From an uncultured Flavobacteriales bacterium (GTDB lineage: Bacteria; Bacteroidota; Bacteroidia; Flavobacteriales_D; Crocinitomicaceae), in NCBI GenBank assembly GCA_938092255.1, contig CALKHF010000020.1:1-35539 (forward strand): DNA of 35,539 nucleotides. The letters are read 5' to 3'. Position 1 is the first letter of the stretch. The number at the start of each line of letters is the position of its first letter. The notes beneath the pieces were generated by a model. The model did not search any database. It was not told the DNA's origin and saw only the letters and a program-made list of their open reading frames with translations. Of this stretch, positions 1 through 9,172 are shown piece by piece. Position numbers and translations under genes: made by a program.

Positions 1-53
1 TTCTAATCAATCTATAATGAAGGGCGACATTCAATATGTGTAAATTTGAACTA

Positions 54-494
54 ATGGAGAACAAGATTAAAATAATAAACACATCAAATAATCCAAACCC
101 TGAATATAAAACTTCGGGTTCCTCTGGCATGGATGTACGCGCCTTTGTTTTGGCACCGGTTGAGATAGCCCCATTAAATAGAGCCTTGATTAAAACAGGG
201 TTGTTTTTAGAAATGAATGAAACGTTAGAGTGCCAAGTAAGGCCTAGGAGCGGACTTGCTCTCAAAAAAGGCATCACGGTATTAAATAGTCCAGGAACGA
301 TTGACGCAGACTACAGGGGAGAGCTAGGGATAATATTAATGAACCTATCTAACGACAAGGTTGTAATAGAAAGCGGCGATAGAATAGCACAACTGGTATT
401 TGCGAAAGTAGAAAAGGTTGTTCTGGAAAATGTAGATGTAGTTAATAAGACTGATCGTGGAGAAGGAGGCTTTGGAAGTACAGGAATAAAATAA
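54..494 (+). CDS. dut: dUTP diphosphatase (dUTPase)
   Basis: Hydrolyses dUTP to dUMP and diphosphate, keeping uracil out of DNA and supplying dUMP for thymidylate synthesis; a cytoplasmic homotrimer in this family. The trimeric dUTPase motifs are visible in order: SSGMDVRA near the N-terminus, RPRSGLALKKG, GTIDADYRGE with the catalytic Asp, GDRIAQLVF, and the C-terminal RGEGGFGSTG arm that closes over the nucleotide. I prefer the ATG at 54 (MENKIKI, 146 aa) because family members begin only a few residues before the first strand; the ORF track starts at 36, adding six residues with no family support. It ends 7 bp before the nucleotidyltransferase gene and probably belongs to the same plus-strand operon. 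The first 53 bases may hold the tail of an upstream gene, but too little is visible to say. Confidence 0.95.
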   Translation: MENKIKIINTSNNPNPEYKTSGSSGMDVRAFVLAPVEIAPLNRALIKTGLFLEMNETLECQVRPRSGLALKKGITVLNSPGTIDADYRGELGIILMNLSNDKVVIESGDRIAQLVFAKVEKVVLENVDVVNKTDRGEGGFGSTGIK

Positions 495-501
495 AGAAAA
501 T

Positions 502-1518
502 ATGAAGATAATTGTACCAATGGCAGGAAGAGGTAGTCGATTAAGACCTCATACTTTGACTGTACCTAAACCGCTAGTTCATGTTGCGGGTAAACCAATC
601 GTTCATCGTTTGGTAGAAGATATTGCAGAAATGTGTGACGATAAAATTGAGGAAATTGCATTCATTATTGGTGATTTTGGAAAAGAAGCAGAGGCAGAGC
701 TTTTAAATGTTGCAGAAAAGCTAGGAGCAAAAGGGTCTATCTTTTATCAAAACGAACCACTTGGAACGGCTCATGCGGTATTATGTGCATCAGAAAAATT
801 GTCAGGCCCTGTAATTGTAGCTTTTGCAGATACCTTGTTTAAGGCGGAGTTTAAAATTTCAGAAAAACAAGAAGGAATAATATGGGTTAAACAAATAGAA
901 GACCCGAGTGCTTTTGGTGTCGTAAAAATGAACCAAGAAGGAATTATAACCGACTTTATTGAAAAGCCAAAAGAGTATGTTTCCGACCTAGCCATGATAG
1001 GGATTTACTATTTTAAATCTGGAGAATCTTTAAAAACAGAACTTGATTATTTGATTGATAATGATCAAAGAAAAGGAGGAGAGTATCAATTACCCGACGC
1101 ATTGAGAAGACTTACGGAAAAAGGTACATCATTTGTTCCAGGAAAAGTAACACATTGGTTAGATTGCGGAAATAAAAAAGCGACAGTTGAAACAAACCAG
1201 TCTGTTTTAAATTTTGAGCAAGAAAAGGGAATCCAATTGATTAGTTCTGAATCAGAACTAACGGAATGTATCATAATAGAACCATGCTTTATTGGAAAAG
1301 GAGCAAAAATAACACGGTCGGTTATCGGTCCACATGTTTCCGTAGGCGCAAAATCTGAAATAACTGATTCAAGAATAACAAATTCAATAATTCAACAAAA
1401 CACAACGGTTTCGAATATGATTTTTACAGACTCAATGGTAGGAGCTCAATCAAAAGTAAACGGAACTCCCCGAGATTTAAGTGTTGGAGACTATACAGAA
1501 ATGGGTGATGCGAATTAG
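502..1518 (+). CDS. Sugar-phosphate nucleotidyltransferase (GlmU/RmlA-like, with left-handed beta-helix tail)
   Basis: Transfers a nucleotidyl group from an NTP to a sugar-1-phosphate, giving an NDP-sugar for envelope polysaccharide. The N-terminal Rossmann-like domain (about 1-230) opens with the signature MAGRGSRLRP followed by TVPKPLVHVAGKP. It also shows the NEPLGTAHAV base-binding loop and FADTLF, whose Asp matches the metal-binding position. Residues about 255-325 have hexapeptide-like repeats (IGKGAKITRSVIGPHVSVGA), so a short left-handed beta-helix follows. The second acetyltransferase function of full-length GlmU is not expected at 338 aa. The sugar and NTP cannot be read from sequence; glucose-1-phosphate thymidylyl- or uridylyltransferase are both plausible. 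Its stop codon overlaps the start of the TPR lipoprotein by 11 bp. Confidence 0.88.
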   Translation: MKIIVPMAGRGSRLRPHTLTVPKPLVHVAGKPIVHRLVEDIAEMCDDKIEEIAFIIGDFGKEAEAELLNVAEKLGAKGSIFYQNEPLGTAHAVLCASEKLSGPVIVAFADTLFKAEFKISEKQEGIIWVKQIEDPSAFGVVKMNQEGIITDFIEKPKEYVSDLAMIGIYYFKSGESLKTELDYLIDNDQRKGGEYQLPDALRRLTEKGTSFVPGKVTHWLDCGNKKATVETNQSVLNFEQEKGIQLISSESELTECIIIEPCFIGKGAKITRSVIGPHVSVGAKSEITDSRITNSIIQQNTTVSNMIFTDSMVGAQSKVNGTPRDLSVGDYTEMGDAN

Positions 1519-3211
1519 TATATTGTTTCTTCTTTTAATAATAATGTTTTCGTGTAGAACGATTGAAAAAACCACGAATTCTATTAAAAGCGAAACATAT
1601 ATAAGCGCTTTTCATGAAGGAATCAGATTAAAATTGATAGGCAACTATGAAGGAGCGATTGCGCGATTTAAAAAATGTCTAAAAGAAAAACCAGAAGACG
1701 ATGCCAGTCATTTTGCCATTGCTCAAATTTCATTGATAAACGGAGATTTAGAACAAGCAAAATATCACACGATACAGGCTGCAAAAGGTGATGAATCAAA
1801 TCTGTACTATCAAATTGAGTTAGGGTACATGTATAGAGAGACCGCAGAACACGAAAAGTCTGCAGCCGTTTTTGAGGAGATTATTTCTAAACGCCCAACC
1901 AATTCTAATTATTACTTTGAGAGCGCTTTGTCTTGGGAGCTTTCTGGAAACATCAAAAAGGCTATATCCGTTTTAAACTTTTTAGAACAAAATGTGGGAA
2001 TTCATGTTGAAGCATCATTAAAAAAGCACGTTTGGCTTAAAGGGCTGATGAAAATAAAAGAGGCAGAGCACGAGTTATTAAAAGTGTTGGAAATAGAGAA
2101 CAATAATCAATATGTTATAGCGACCCTCGTAGACTTTTATTTGAACTCAGGTCAAATAGAATTAGGTATGCTTCAGTTAAAAAAGTTAGTGGAGCTTGAT
2201 CCTAAAAACGGAACAGGCCTAATTCTTCTTGCTCAATATGAATTCGAAAGAAAAAAAATAGAGAATAGTAAAGGGCTTTATTCTAAAGCCATTTTATCCG
2301 AAAACCTAATGGCTGAAGAAGTAAAAGAGGTGTTGAATTTTTTTATTCATTATACAGATAAGAGTTCCATCAACTCAATCTTAACAACAGTTGAAACTTA
2401 TTATGGTGAAAATGATACCATAATGATGCTAACAGGAGACGTTTACATTAAAAACAAAGAATTTGGGAGCGCGATTAAAAGTTATGAAAAAGCACTGTCA
2501 ACTAATCCAGGAAACTATTTGATTTGGGAGCGGGTTTTATATCATTATTATGATTTCCAGCAATGGAAACAACTTATTGAGAAAGGGAAAAAGGCAATCA
2601 AAACGTTTCCTCTAAAAACAGTACCCTATTATCTGTTGAGTGTTTCATACAATCAAACCAATCAGTTTCTTCTGGCTCAACAATATGCCAACGATGGGCT
2701 TTTTACCGTTGTAGATGACCCTGTTGTTAAGTCAGACTTGCAAGGCCAACTTGCTGAATCTTATTTTGGGCAAAATCGTTTTGCGGATGCTAAAAAAGAG
2801 TATTTAAAAGCGATTGAAATAGGGAAGGCACACGAAAACCAATACTTGATTTTTAATTTTTGCCTAAGGCTTTATGAAAAAAAGGTTTATTTAGATTTGG
2901 CATTAAGCTTGATTAATGAGTTGATTGAAAAAAATGGAACAAACTTTGATTTGTTGTTGAAGGCCGACCTGCTTTTTGAAAAAAAGCGCTTTAATGAGGC
3001 TAAAAAGATTTATCAAGGTGTATTGATTGACATGATAAAGCAGGAGGACACCCTTGAGGAACAGGCAATGGTGAATGAGAGGCTGGGTGATTCTTTTGCC
3101 AAATTAAAAAACATTGAAAACGCATTGCGGTATTGGAGGGAGGCGGCAAGGCTTGGTCCTGGAAGTGAACTTCTTGAAAAAAAAATATTGAATGAAGAAT
3201 ATATGGAATAA
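1508..3211 (+). CDS. TPR-repeat lipoprotein
   Basis: An outer-envelope TPR protein of about 567 aa. The start at 1508 (MRISILFLLL) gives a clean lipoprotein signal peptide with lipobox-like MFSC and acylated Cys16; the ORF track start at 1481 would bury it behind nine residues. The rest is helical with many tetratricopeptide units, for example GNYEGAIARFKKCLKEKPED near the N-terminus, EFGSAIKSYEKALSTNPGN in the middle and RFADAKKEYLKAIEIGK later. TPR arrays are protein-protein scaffolds, so this is probably a docking component rather than an enzyme. It overlaps the nucleotidyltransferase by 11 bp and DUF4292 by 20 bp, so translational coupling with an envelope role is likely. The exact function is unknown. 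Confidence 0.85.
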   Translation: MRISILFLLLIIMFSCRTIEKTTNSIKSETYISAFHEGIRLKLIGNYEGAIARFKKCLKEKPEDDASHFAIAQISLINGDLEQAKYHTIQAAKGDESNLYYQIELGYMYRETAEHEKSAAVFEEIISKRPTNSNYYFESALSWELSGNIKKAISVLNFLEQNVGIHVEASLKKHVWLKGLMKIKEAEHELLKVLEIENNNQYVIATLVDFYLNSGQIELGMLQLKKLVELDPKNGTGLILLAQYEFERKKIENSKGLYSKAILSENLMAEEVKEVLNFFIHYTDKSSINSILTTVETYYGENDTIMMLTGDVYIKNKEFGSAIKSYEKALSTNPGNYLIWERVLYHYYDFQQWKQLIEKGKKAIKTFPLKTVPYYLLSVSYNQTNQFLLAQQYANDGLFTVVDDPVVKSDLQGQLAESYFGQNRFADAKKEYLKAIEIGKAHENQYLIFNFCLRLYEKKVYLDLALSLINELIEKNGTNFDLLLKADLLFEKKRFNEAKKIYQGVLIDMIKQEDTLEEQAMVNERLGDSFAKLKNIENALRYWREAARLGPGSELLEKKILNEEYME

Positions 3212-4010
3212 TATTATTTACAGCGTTACACTTTCAGTGGTTTTAGCTTCTTGCTCGAGCCAATGGTCGGAGGTTGGTGAAAAACCCCAAAAGCTCCCGA
3301 AACTAAAAGAAAAGCTGTTTATAGAAAAAATAGACAGCCTTCACTCTAAAAGACCACATTACTTTTATTCAAAAATAAAAGTGACGTATTCTGATGAAGA
3401 AAGAAAGGTGTCTTTTAAGTCTTCGGTGAATATTGTACAAGATTCGGCTTTGAGCGCGATACTATCTTATGCTGCAATACCAGTTTTTACCGCATATTTA
3501 GATACTGAAAAGATTACTATTGTTAATAAAAAAGACAAATGCTATACAGAAAAGGCCATTACTGATTATTCAGAGCTTTGGGGTATAGAAATGTCATTTG
3601 AAAACATCCAAGAACTATTCTTTGGTCTGCCAATAGGTTACATAAAAAGCGCCAAGTATCACGTTTTAAGTAATCCATATGAGTATATTATTTCTACGCA
3701 TAAAAAGCGTGAACAGAAAAAAAGCGAAAAACGTCACAAATCGAATTTAATTTATACTTATGAATTGAATACGGACGCAAAAAGCCTTTCTTCTGCCCAT
3801 ATTTACAGTCCTGCTGATTCGTTTAAAATTGATATAAAATATATTGAGTGGCAAGAAAAAGAAGGTAGCCATTACCCTAAAGAGATGAAAATTTCTCTTT
3901 TGGGACCGAAAACGACGGCTGAAATTAAACTTGTGTTTAATAAGTTAAGAATCAACATGCCAAGAAAACTATCGCTAATTATCCCTGAAAATTATGAAAC
4001 GTGTAATTAA
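3192..4010 (+). CDS. DUF4292 lipoprotein, possibly LolB-like
   Basis: A 272-aa lipoprotein. The signal peptide ends in VVLASC, with acylated Cys21. The mature part is rich in alternating beta strands: SKIKVTYSDEERKVSFKSSV, then a strand pair ending in TEKITIVNKKDKC, a helix around ELFFGLP, and strands closing with IKLVFNKLRINMP. The order resembles the half-barrel of LolA/LolB-type lipoprotein carriers, including a segment like the 'lPv..L..Wl.G' region of LolB. This is my fold-level reading, not a demonstrated match. DUF4292 is commonly found between a TPR protein and an EnvC-like peptidase homologue in Flavobacteriia, exactly as here. The start lies 20 bp inside the TPR gene and the end overlaps envC-like by 17 bp. 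Family call is fairly secure; biochemical role is inference. Confidence 0.8.
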   Translation: MKNIWNNIIYSVTLSVVLASCSSQWSEVGEKPQKLPKLKEKLFIEKIDSLHSKRPHYFYSKIKVTYSDEERKVSFKSSVNIVQDSALSAILSYAAIPVFTAYLDTEKITIVNKKDKCYTEKAITDYSELWGIEMSFENIQELFFGLPIGYIKSAKYHVLSNPYEYIISTHKKREQKKSEKRHKSNLIYTYELNTDAKSLSSAHIYSPADSFKIDIKYIEWQEKEGSHYPKEMKISLLGPKTTAEIKLVFNKLRINMPRKLSLIIPENYETCN

Positions 4011-5259
4011 TGTTATTTTGTTTTTCAGTATTTGTTTTGGTGTCATGTCACAATCTAAAAGCGACAAACTAAAAAAAGAGCAAAAAAAACTTGAAAAAAA
4101 GATAACAAATACCAAAAGCTTATTGCAAAAGGTCTCTTCAAGCAGGGAAGCCTCACTCAATGAATTGAAGCTTATTGAAAACCAAATTACTAGCCGAGAA
4201 GCGCTATTGAAAATCTATGATAACCAGATAAAAATGGCAGATGTTTATATTCAGGAAAAAGAAGAAAAAGTAAAAGAATTAACACTCCGAATGGAAAGGC
4301 TTAAAGCACAATACAAAGAGATGATTATTAATGCCTATAAAAACAGAAATAAAAACGGCCAAATGATGTTCGTTTTGTCCGCAGATAGTTATTATGAAGC
4401 ACAAAAAAGAAATAAATATTTAAAAAGTGTTTCAGCACTGCATAAAAAACAAGCCGCCTTAATTGTGCAAGACCAAGTGAAAATTAAAGAGGAGATTGAA
4501 GCCATAGAGATTGAAAAAAAGAAAAAGAAGGAGACCTTAACTCAGAAAAGAATGGAAAGGGAACTAATTGTGACGGACAGAGAGAAAAAAATCGAAGTAT
4601 TTGAAAAAATCCAAAAAGAAGAAAGTTTGTTAATTGCTGAAATCCGGAGAAATGAAATAAAAAAACAAGCGATTAAAAAGAAAATAAATGAGGCGATTAG
4701 AAGGGAACTTGCAGAAATTGAGAGAAAAAGAAGAGAAGCAGAAAAACGAAGATTAGAAGTGGCACGCAGAAAGGGAGAAGTTCCAAAAGCAACCACGACA
4801 AAGTTAAACGATGAATCATCAGAGGGAAAGATAAGCAGCAAAAAGTTTCAAAACAATAGAGGAGCGCTTCCCTGGCCAGTTGCGAAAGGGTCAATAACGG
4901 AAAAGTACGGTAAAAACCAGCACCCATCCCTGAGGGGCGTATTTACGAATAATAACGGGATAGATATATCGTGTCCAACAAACTCTTTAGTGCGAACCAT
5001 TTTTGAAGGAGAGGTAACCAGTGTTTTTACAATTCCAGGATCTGGAAAGGTTATTATTATTAAGCATGGAAATTATCGAACAGTCTACAGCAACCTGAAA
5101 GAAACAACAGTGTCTAAAGGAGACAAAGTAAAAACAAAGCAACAAGTAGGAACGATTTTAAGCGAGGGAAACACCTTAGGCTTACTTCATTTTGAAGTAC
5201 ACCTTGTAAGCGGAACGACAACAAAAAGCCTTAACCCTGCTTTATGGATTGATCGTTAG
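3994..5259 (+). CDS. EnvC-like murein hydrolase activator (degenerate LytM/M23 domain)
   Basis: A periplasmic protein with signal peptide (MKRVINVILFFSICFGVMSQ), a long charged coiled coil at about residues 22-265, and a C-terminal LytM domain at about 293-418. EnvC-type proteins activate N-acetylmuramoyl-L-alanine amidases during cell separation and do not cut peptidoglycan themselves. That fits the residues seen: at the usual HxGxD zinc motif the His is replaced by Asn320 (NNGID, Asp324 kept), and the HxH motif reads LLHFEV, so its first His is Leu397. With two ligands missing, catalysis is unlikely. The gene ends the plus-strand envelope operon and its 3' end overlaps the convergent O-antigen ligase by 29 bp. 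The partner amidase is not in this window. Confidence 0.88.
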   Translation: MKRVINVILFFSICFGVMSQSKSDKLKKEQKKLEKKITNTKSLLQKVSSSREASLNELKLIENQITSREALLKIYDNQIKMADVYIQEKEEKVKELTLRMERLKAQYKEMIINAYKNRNKNGQMMFVLSADSYYEAQKRNKYLKSVSALHKKQAALIVQDQVKIKEEIEAIEIEKKKKKETLTQKRMERELIVTDREKKIEVFEKIQKEESLLIAEIRRNEIKKQAIKKKINEAIRRELAEIERKRREAEKRRLEVARRKGEVPKATTTKLNDESSEGKISSKKFQNNRGALPWPVAKGSITEKYGKNQHPSLRGVFTNNNGIDISCPTNSLVRTIFEGEVTSVFTIPGSGKVIIIKHGNYRTVYSNLKETTVSKGDKVKTKQQVGTILSEGNTLGLLHFEVHLVSGTTTKSLNPALWIDR

Positions 5260-6670
5260 TCAGAGGAAGACTCATTGCTATAATCATGGAGCACATTGCC
5301 CACACCGGAACAGCTGCTTTGTCTGTATCAAGATAATTATTTAAAAAAGCGTGAATAAAATAAGAAGAGAGTGAAATAATTATTCCCATAATTAATAGTT
5401 TAGTATCACTTTCTTTTTCAGGGGTTTGGTGGTAAAGACGAATTGCACAAATAAAGATTGAGGCAACTATTGATAAAAAAAGCAGAAGTCCTAATAACCC
5501 TGTTTCAGATAATGCTCCTAGATATTCACTGTGTGCATTACCCATATCACCGAAATTTGTAGATATGATTGTTTGATTTTCAGGGTCCTGAAAGGGAGCA
5601 TATTCAAAGGCATACGTGCCTGGCCCAAAACCAGTTATAGGCTCCTTTATGAACATTTGTATAGCACAATCCCAGCGATTGATTCTCTCCAAGTTTGATG
5701 CGTCAGTCGTAACGTTTGCCGCACTTTGAATTTTTTCTTCAAAAGCTTCAGTTGTATGCTCGTGCTTGTTTTCTCCTAATGCGATTTGTATGTTATCCCA
5801 TTGGGCGTATATAACGAGAGCAAAGGCCAAGCCCAAACCGATTAAAAACTTGAAATTCACTTTAAAATAGACCAGCAGGCCAATTATCGAAGCAAATAAA
5901 ACACTTAACCAGGCAGCTCGAGTATATGAAAAGATTAAGCCGACTATCAATATAAGGTTTAATAGAATTAATATGGCTTTTGATAATGGAGGGCTTCCTT
6001 TTTGTTTTAAAAGAGCAAGACTTATAGGAATACACAACGCAACGGTTGCGCCATAAATGGTGTGGTCTTTAAAAAATGGCCACATCACCCAATGCCCTTC
6101 TTCCTCACCAAAACCGTAAATGGAGTGATGAACTAAAGTAAAACAAACGACCAAGCAACAAGACACAATAAACAACCAAAGGAAAACGACTCTATTTTCA
6201 TGTTTTCGAAAGAAGTGCGTTCCAAAGATTAATAAAGGAATAATGAACCAAAGCTTTGCCAAAACAGATTTAAAAGAAATCAAAGGATCTGTGCTGGTAA
6301 TTGAAGTGAAAATAAGCCAAATTATATATGCAAGAACACAAATAATGATTGGGCTACGCCATATTCTTAGATCTAAAAAAGGAGATTTTATTTGAATAAA
6401 AAGAAACAGAATCATTAAACCAAACAGCAAAGGCTCCGTAGGAAGAAATAATCCTAGACTATCTGTGTATTCTTCAATATTTACAGAGAGAGGTGTAAGA
6501 AAAGCAATAGATAAAAAAAACTTTTCTGTTTCAAAAATTGCCAAATAAATAAAAAGAAGGGCAATGGGAAAGAGGCAGAGCGCCTCCATTCTTAATGAGT
6601 TAAAAAAAGCAAATATTGCGGTAAGACACAGAGCGCCAGAGAGTAAACTGATTTTATTGACGCTAGTCAT
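5231..6670 (-). CDS. O-antigen ligase/polymerase family membrane protein (Wzy_C)
   Basis: A polytopic inner-membrane protein of 479 aa with about ten to twelve hydrophobic helices. WaaL/Wzy family enzymes join or polymerise undecaprenyl-linked glycan units on the periplasmic face. A large periplasmic loop carries ITGFGPGTYAFEY and then NAHSEYLGALSETGLLGL, the His-containing Wzy_C signature after which the C-terminal helices resume. Ligase and polymerase cannot be told apart by reading. It is the last gene of the minus-strand polysaccharide operon, starting 1 bp after the Wzz-like gene stops, which favours a polymerase role with that chain-length regulator. Its 3' end overlaps the convergent envC-like gene by 29 bp, with no intrinsic terminator visible between them. 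Confidence 0.85.
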   Translation of the reverse strand: MTSVNKISLLSGALCLTAIFAFFNSLRMEALCLFPIALLFIYLAIFETEKFFLSIAFLTPLSVNIEEYTDSLGLFLPTEPLLFGLMILFLFIQIKSPFLDLRIWRSPIIICVLAYIIWLIFTSITSTDPLISFKSVLAKLWFIIPLLIFGTHFFRKHENRVVFLWLFIVSCCLVVCFTLVHHSIYGFGEEEGHWVMWPFFKDHTIYGATVALCIPISLALLKQKGSPPLSKAILILLNLILIVGLIFSYTRAAWLSVLFASIIGLLVYFKVNFKFLIGLGLAFALVIYAQWDNIQIALGENKHEHTTEAFEEKIQSAANVTTDASNLERINRWDCAIQMFIKEPITGFGPGTYAFEYAPFQDPENQTIISTNFGDMGNAHSEYLGALSETGLLGLLLFLSIVASIFICAIRLYHQTPEKESDTKLLIMGIIISLSSYFIHAFLNNYLDTDKAAVPVWAMCSMIIAMSLPLTNDQSIKQG

Positions 6671-6671
6671 T

Positions 6672-7667
6672 TTAAGACTTAAGCTTTAATTCTTTATATC
6701 GCTCAATAATAAGAAGGGAGAAGACAATGAAAATAAAAGAACCAAATGCTGCGATTATTGTCAAAATAATTCTTTTGGGCTGGTCTTTTTTATCTGCCAC
6801 TTTCGCTCTTTGGACAACAAACTTGTGACTAAAAACCATCGCTGCATCTGATTCTGCTTGCTCATATGCGACTTTAAAATCTTCTAGTTTTATAATCATT
6901 TCATTTCTTTTCCTTTCTAAACCATCGAATGTTGAGCCCAGTAAAGAATTGACTTCTATCTTCTGTTGTAATTGAGTTTTTTCCTTTGGGTTTTTTGAAT
7001 CAACCAATGCCTGAAAAAGTCTAGACCTGACATCTAGAGAAACCACACCCAATTTGGACAAGCTGTCCATTTTATTTAATAAGGCATTGATATCATTTTC
7101 AAGTTGTTCTTTTTTTCTCTTTGTAATCTGAAATGCAGGTAAGGTTCTCTTTCGAATAATGTTATTTTTTACAGTGTCAATTAAGTTGATAATTTCGTTT
7201 GCCATTTTTGCGGCTAGCTTGGGGTCTCTATCTAAAACATCAATTTTTATTGACCCAAACCTCGTTCTTTCAAATGAAAAATGCCCCTCATAGGCAGTAT
7301 TCAACTTGTCATATTTGTTTCCATCACTTTCTTTAATATTGTAGTGCTTCATCAAATCATATTTCTCAACAATTAAGTCTTTTAATTCTGCAGATTGTAA
7401 AATTTGAACCAATTGTTCCGCCTGTTCTTCCTCACCAAAATCCATTGAAGATGCTTTAGTATTTCTCTGTTCAGAAAAAGACACAGAACTTGATGCCGCA
7501 GGGAATACGATTGCCGTCGAAAGATACAAGGGCGTAATTAAATACGAAAGCCCAAAGGTTAAAGCACTTACAACGAATGAAAAAGACAGAATTATTTTTC
7601 TTTTTCGAAATAAAAATGTCAACAACCGTTCTCTTTCTTCGTTTAAGTTTAAATCATTTTTTTCCAT
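6672..7667 (-). CDS. Wzz-family polysaccharide chain-length determinant
   Basis: About 331 aa with the standard Wzz layout: short cytoplasmic N-terminus, a first membrane helix (IILSFSFVVSALTFGLSYLI), a periplasmic domain of roughly 250 residues with coiled-coil stretches (ITKRKKEQLENDINALLNKM), and a second membrane helix near the C-terminus (IILTIIAAFGSFIFIVFSLL). LYLSTAIVFP after the first helix is the usual Wzz start of the periplasmic domain. No cytoplasmic tyrosine kinase domain follows, so it is the short type. Wzz proteins set chain length with a Wzy polymerase, which is the next gene downstream. The ATG at 7667 (MEKNDL) is used; the track begins three codons earlier at 7676, and both are possible. 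The 64 bp up to the flippase stop show no terminator. Confidence 0.85.
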   Translation of the reverse strand: MEKNDLNLNEERERLLTFLFRKRKIILSFSFVVSALTFGLSYLITPLYLSTAIVFPAASSSVSFSEQRNTKASSMDFGEEEQAEQLVQILQSAELKDLIVEKYDLMKHYNIKESDGNKYDKLNTAYEGHFSFERTRFGSIKIDVLDRDPKLAAKMANEIINLIDTVKNNIIRKRTLPAFQITKRKKEQLENDINALLNKMDSLSKLGVVSLDVRSRLFQALVDSKNPKEKTQLQQKIEVNSLLGSTFDGLERKRNEMIIKLEDFKVAYEQAESDAAMVFSHKFVVQRAKVADKKDQPKRIILTIIAAFGSFIFIVFSLLIIERYKELKLKS

Positions 7668-7731
7668 TAGAATCATTTCAGACTACGAAAATAGGACTTA
7701 TAAAGACAATTGAAACTCTATTTCTTATAAT

Positions 7732-9171
7732 TTATTTTATTCTTCTTGAAGAGAAATAAAGTTTTTTCATAGAATTTAGATCTATCAAGGACAATGAAAA
7801 GGTTAATAGAAACCCAACAATAAGCTGGAGAAGAATTAAATAATCACTATTACTAAAATAATGGCTTAGACAAAACAGCACACCAATGAGAACGGAAAAC
7901 TTAAGAAACCCAATGATTTTAAGAGGAATCTTGAATTTTACAACGCAATAACAAAACTGTAAAATTGCTGTTACAATTTGAGTGAAAAAGGTTGCGATTG
8001 CTGCGCCTAATGCGCCATGACTGGGTATAAGTAAAATATTTATACAGACATTGGCAATGATCCCCCCCAGAGAAATAAAGTTTAAAGCTCTGAGGTTTCC
8101 ATTTGCCGTCAACAATGTTCCAAAAATAAAATTCATACATATTGGAAAAAAACCGAGCATTAAAAATTGAAATGGTTCAATTGCCTCCAAATAGTCTGAA
8201 TAGATCAACCCTAAGATATAAGAGGAATTGTAGCAGGTAATAAATATGATAATAATGACACCGCTTAACAATAAATTTGCAGAAGTTTTGACCAGTTCTA
8301 AAACAGAAGGAATGGATTCTTTTAGTTGTTTTGAAAACAAAGGAAATAATAAGCCAGCGAATATCATTCCAAACATGTACAGCGCATCAAGTAGCCGAAA
8401 CCCCTGAGCGTAAACCCCTGACTCATAAGCTCCATTAACGTGAATCCTCTCAAGCATTACTCCATCTACCCTAGTATACAATAACATTAAAACAATAAGA
8501 AGAGCATACGGCCAACTTTTTTTAATTAGGCGAATACTAAAAGATGGATCCCATGAGAAGTAGGGGCGCTTGAGATGCTTTATTAGTAAAATGAAACCTA
8601 CGACCAAGGTTGCGCCATAGCAAAAGGTCTGGATCCAAATAAACCATTCAATTTGGAGGTTCTTCGGAGCCCAAGGAGAAAACAGAAGAAGGCCACCAAC
8701 TATAATTAACAAGCCGCGGTCCAAAACAGAAATAAAAGCATCTGTTTTGAAAAAATGAAACCCCGCAAAATGACTTCTAAAGTATGCGATAGTCAAAATT
8801 AAAAATTGATTTAAAATGAGAAAAGAAAGCAGAAACAACGGGCGTCCAGAATAGCCTAAAAAATAGGCTAGGCTAAAAGTGAAAATACTGTATAAACTAA
8901 AAAGAATTATTCTAAAGGTGAAAACCCGACCGAAGTATTTTTTAATCTCCTCTGGGTTTTGCGCTAAGTTTTTCGTCGTGTAATTGTTAATTCCAAAATC
9001 GAGGAGAATGTTAAATAAAACAGAGAGGTTCAACAAGGAAAAATAAAGGCCGTAATTTTCAGGCCCAACCCTATTTTGAACCGTTGCGTCTATTCCGAAT
9101 AACGCGATAGGTTTAATCAGGAGGTTCAATAGAACCATTAATACCAAATTCGAAAAGAAAATTCTTTGCAT
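7732..9171 (-). CDS. Wzx-like oligosaccharide flippase
   Basis: A 479-aa polytopic membrane protein of the MATE/Wzx superfamily. It starts MQRIFFSNLVLMVLLNLL and shows the family's early segment GPENYGLYFSLLNLSVLFN and repeated hydrophobic helices to the C-terminus, about twelve to fourteen in all. Proteins of this group move undecaprenyl-diphosphate-linked oligosaccharide across the inner membrane. The ATG lies 1 bp beyond the stop of the response regulator (TAATATG arrangement), so it is very likely co-transcribed and perhaps translationally coupled with the two-component genes. With the downstream Wzz- and Wzy-like genes it makes a minimal Wzx/Wzy-type export set. No glycosyltransferases lie in this operon, so the repeat unit must be made elsewhere. 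Confidence 0.87.
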   Translation of the reverse strand: MQRIFFSNLVLMVLLNLLIKPIALFGIDATVQNRVGPENYGLYFSLLNLSVLFNILLDFGINNYTTKNLAQNPEEIKKYFGRVFTFRIILFSLYSIFTFSLAYFLGYSGRPLFLLSFLILNQFLILTIAYFRSHFAGFHFFKTDAFISVLDRGLLIIVGGLLLFSPWAPKNLQIEWFIWIQTFCYGATLVVGFILLIKHLKRPYFSWDPSFSIRLIKKSWPYALLIVLMLLYTRVDGVMLERIHVNGAYESGVYAQGFRLLDALYMFGMIFAGLLFPLFSKQLKESIPSVLELVKTSANLLLSGVIIIIFITCYNSSYILGLIYSDYLEAIEPFQFLMLGFFPICMNFIFGTLLTANGNLRALNFISLGGIIANVCINILLIPSHGALGAAIATFFTQIVTAILQFCYCVVKFKIPLKIIGFLKFSVLIGVLFCLSHYFSNSDYLILLQLIVGFLLTFSLSLIDLNSMKKLYFSSRRIK

Positions 9172-9172
9172 A

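Noticed and set aside
1-53. Tail of an upstream gene
   Set aside because: Stops such as TGA at 18-20 are present, but too few codons are visible to show which frame, if any, is coding.
4542-4927. Two hydrophobic minus-strand ORFs (99 and 76 aa)
   Set aside because: They mirror the Lys/Glu-rich coiled coil of the EnvC-like protein, which always gives Phe/Leu/Ser-rich antisense frames.
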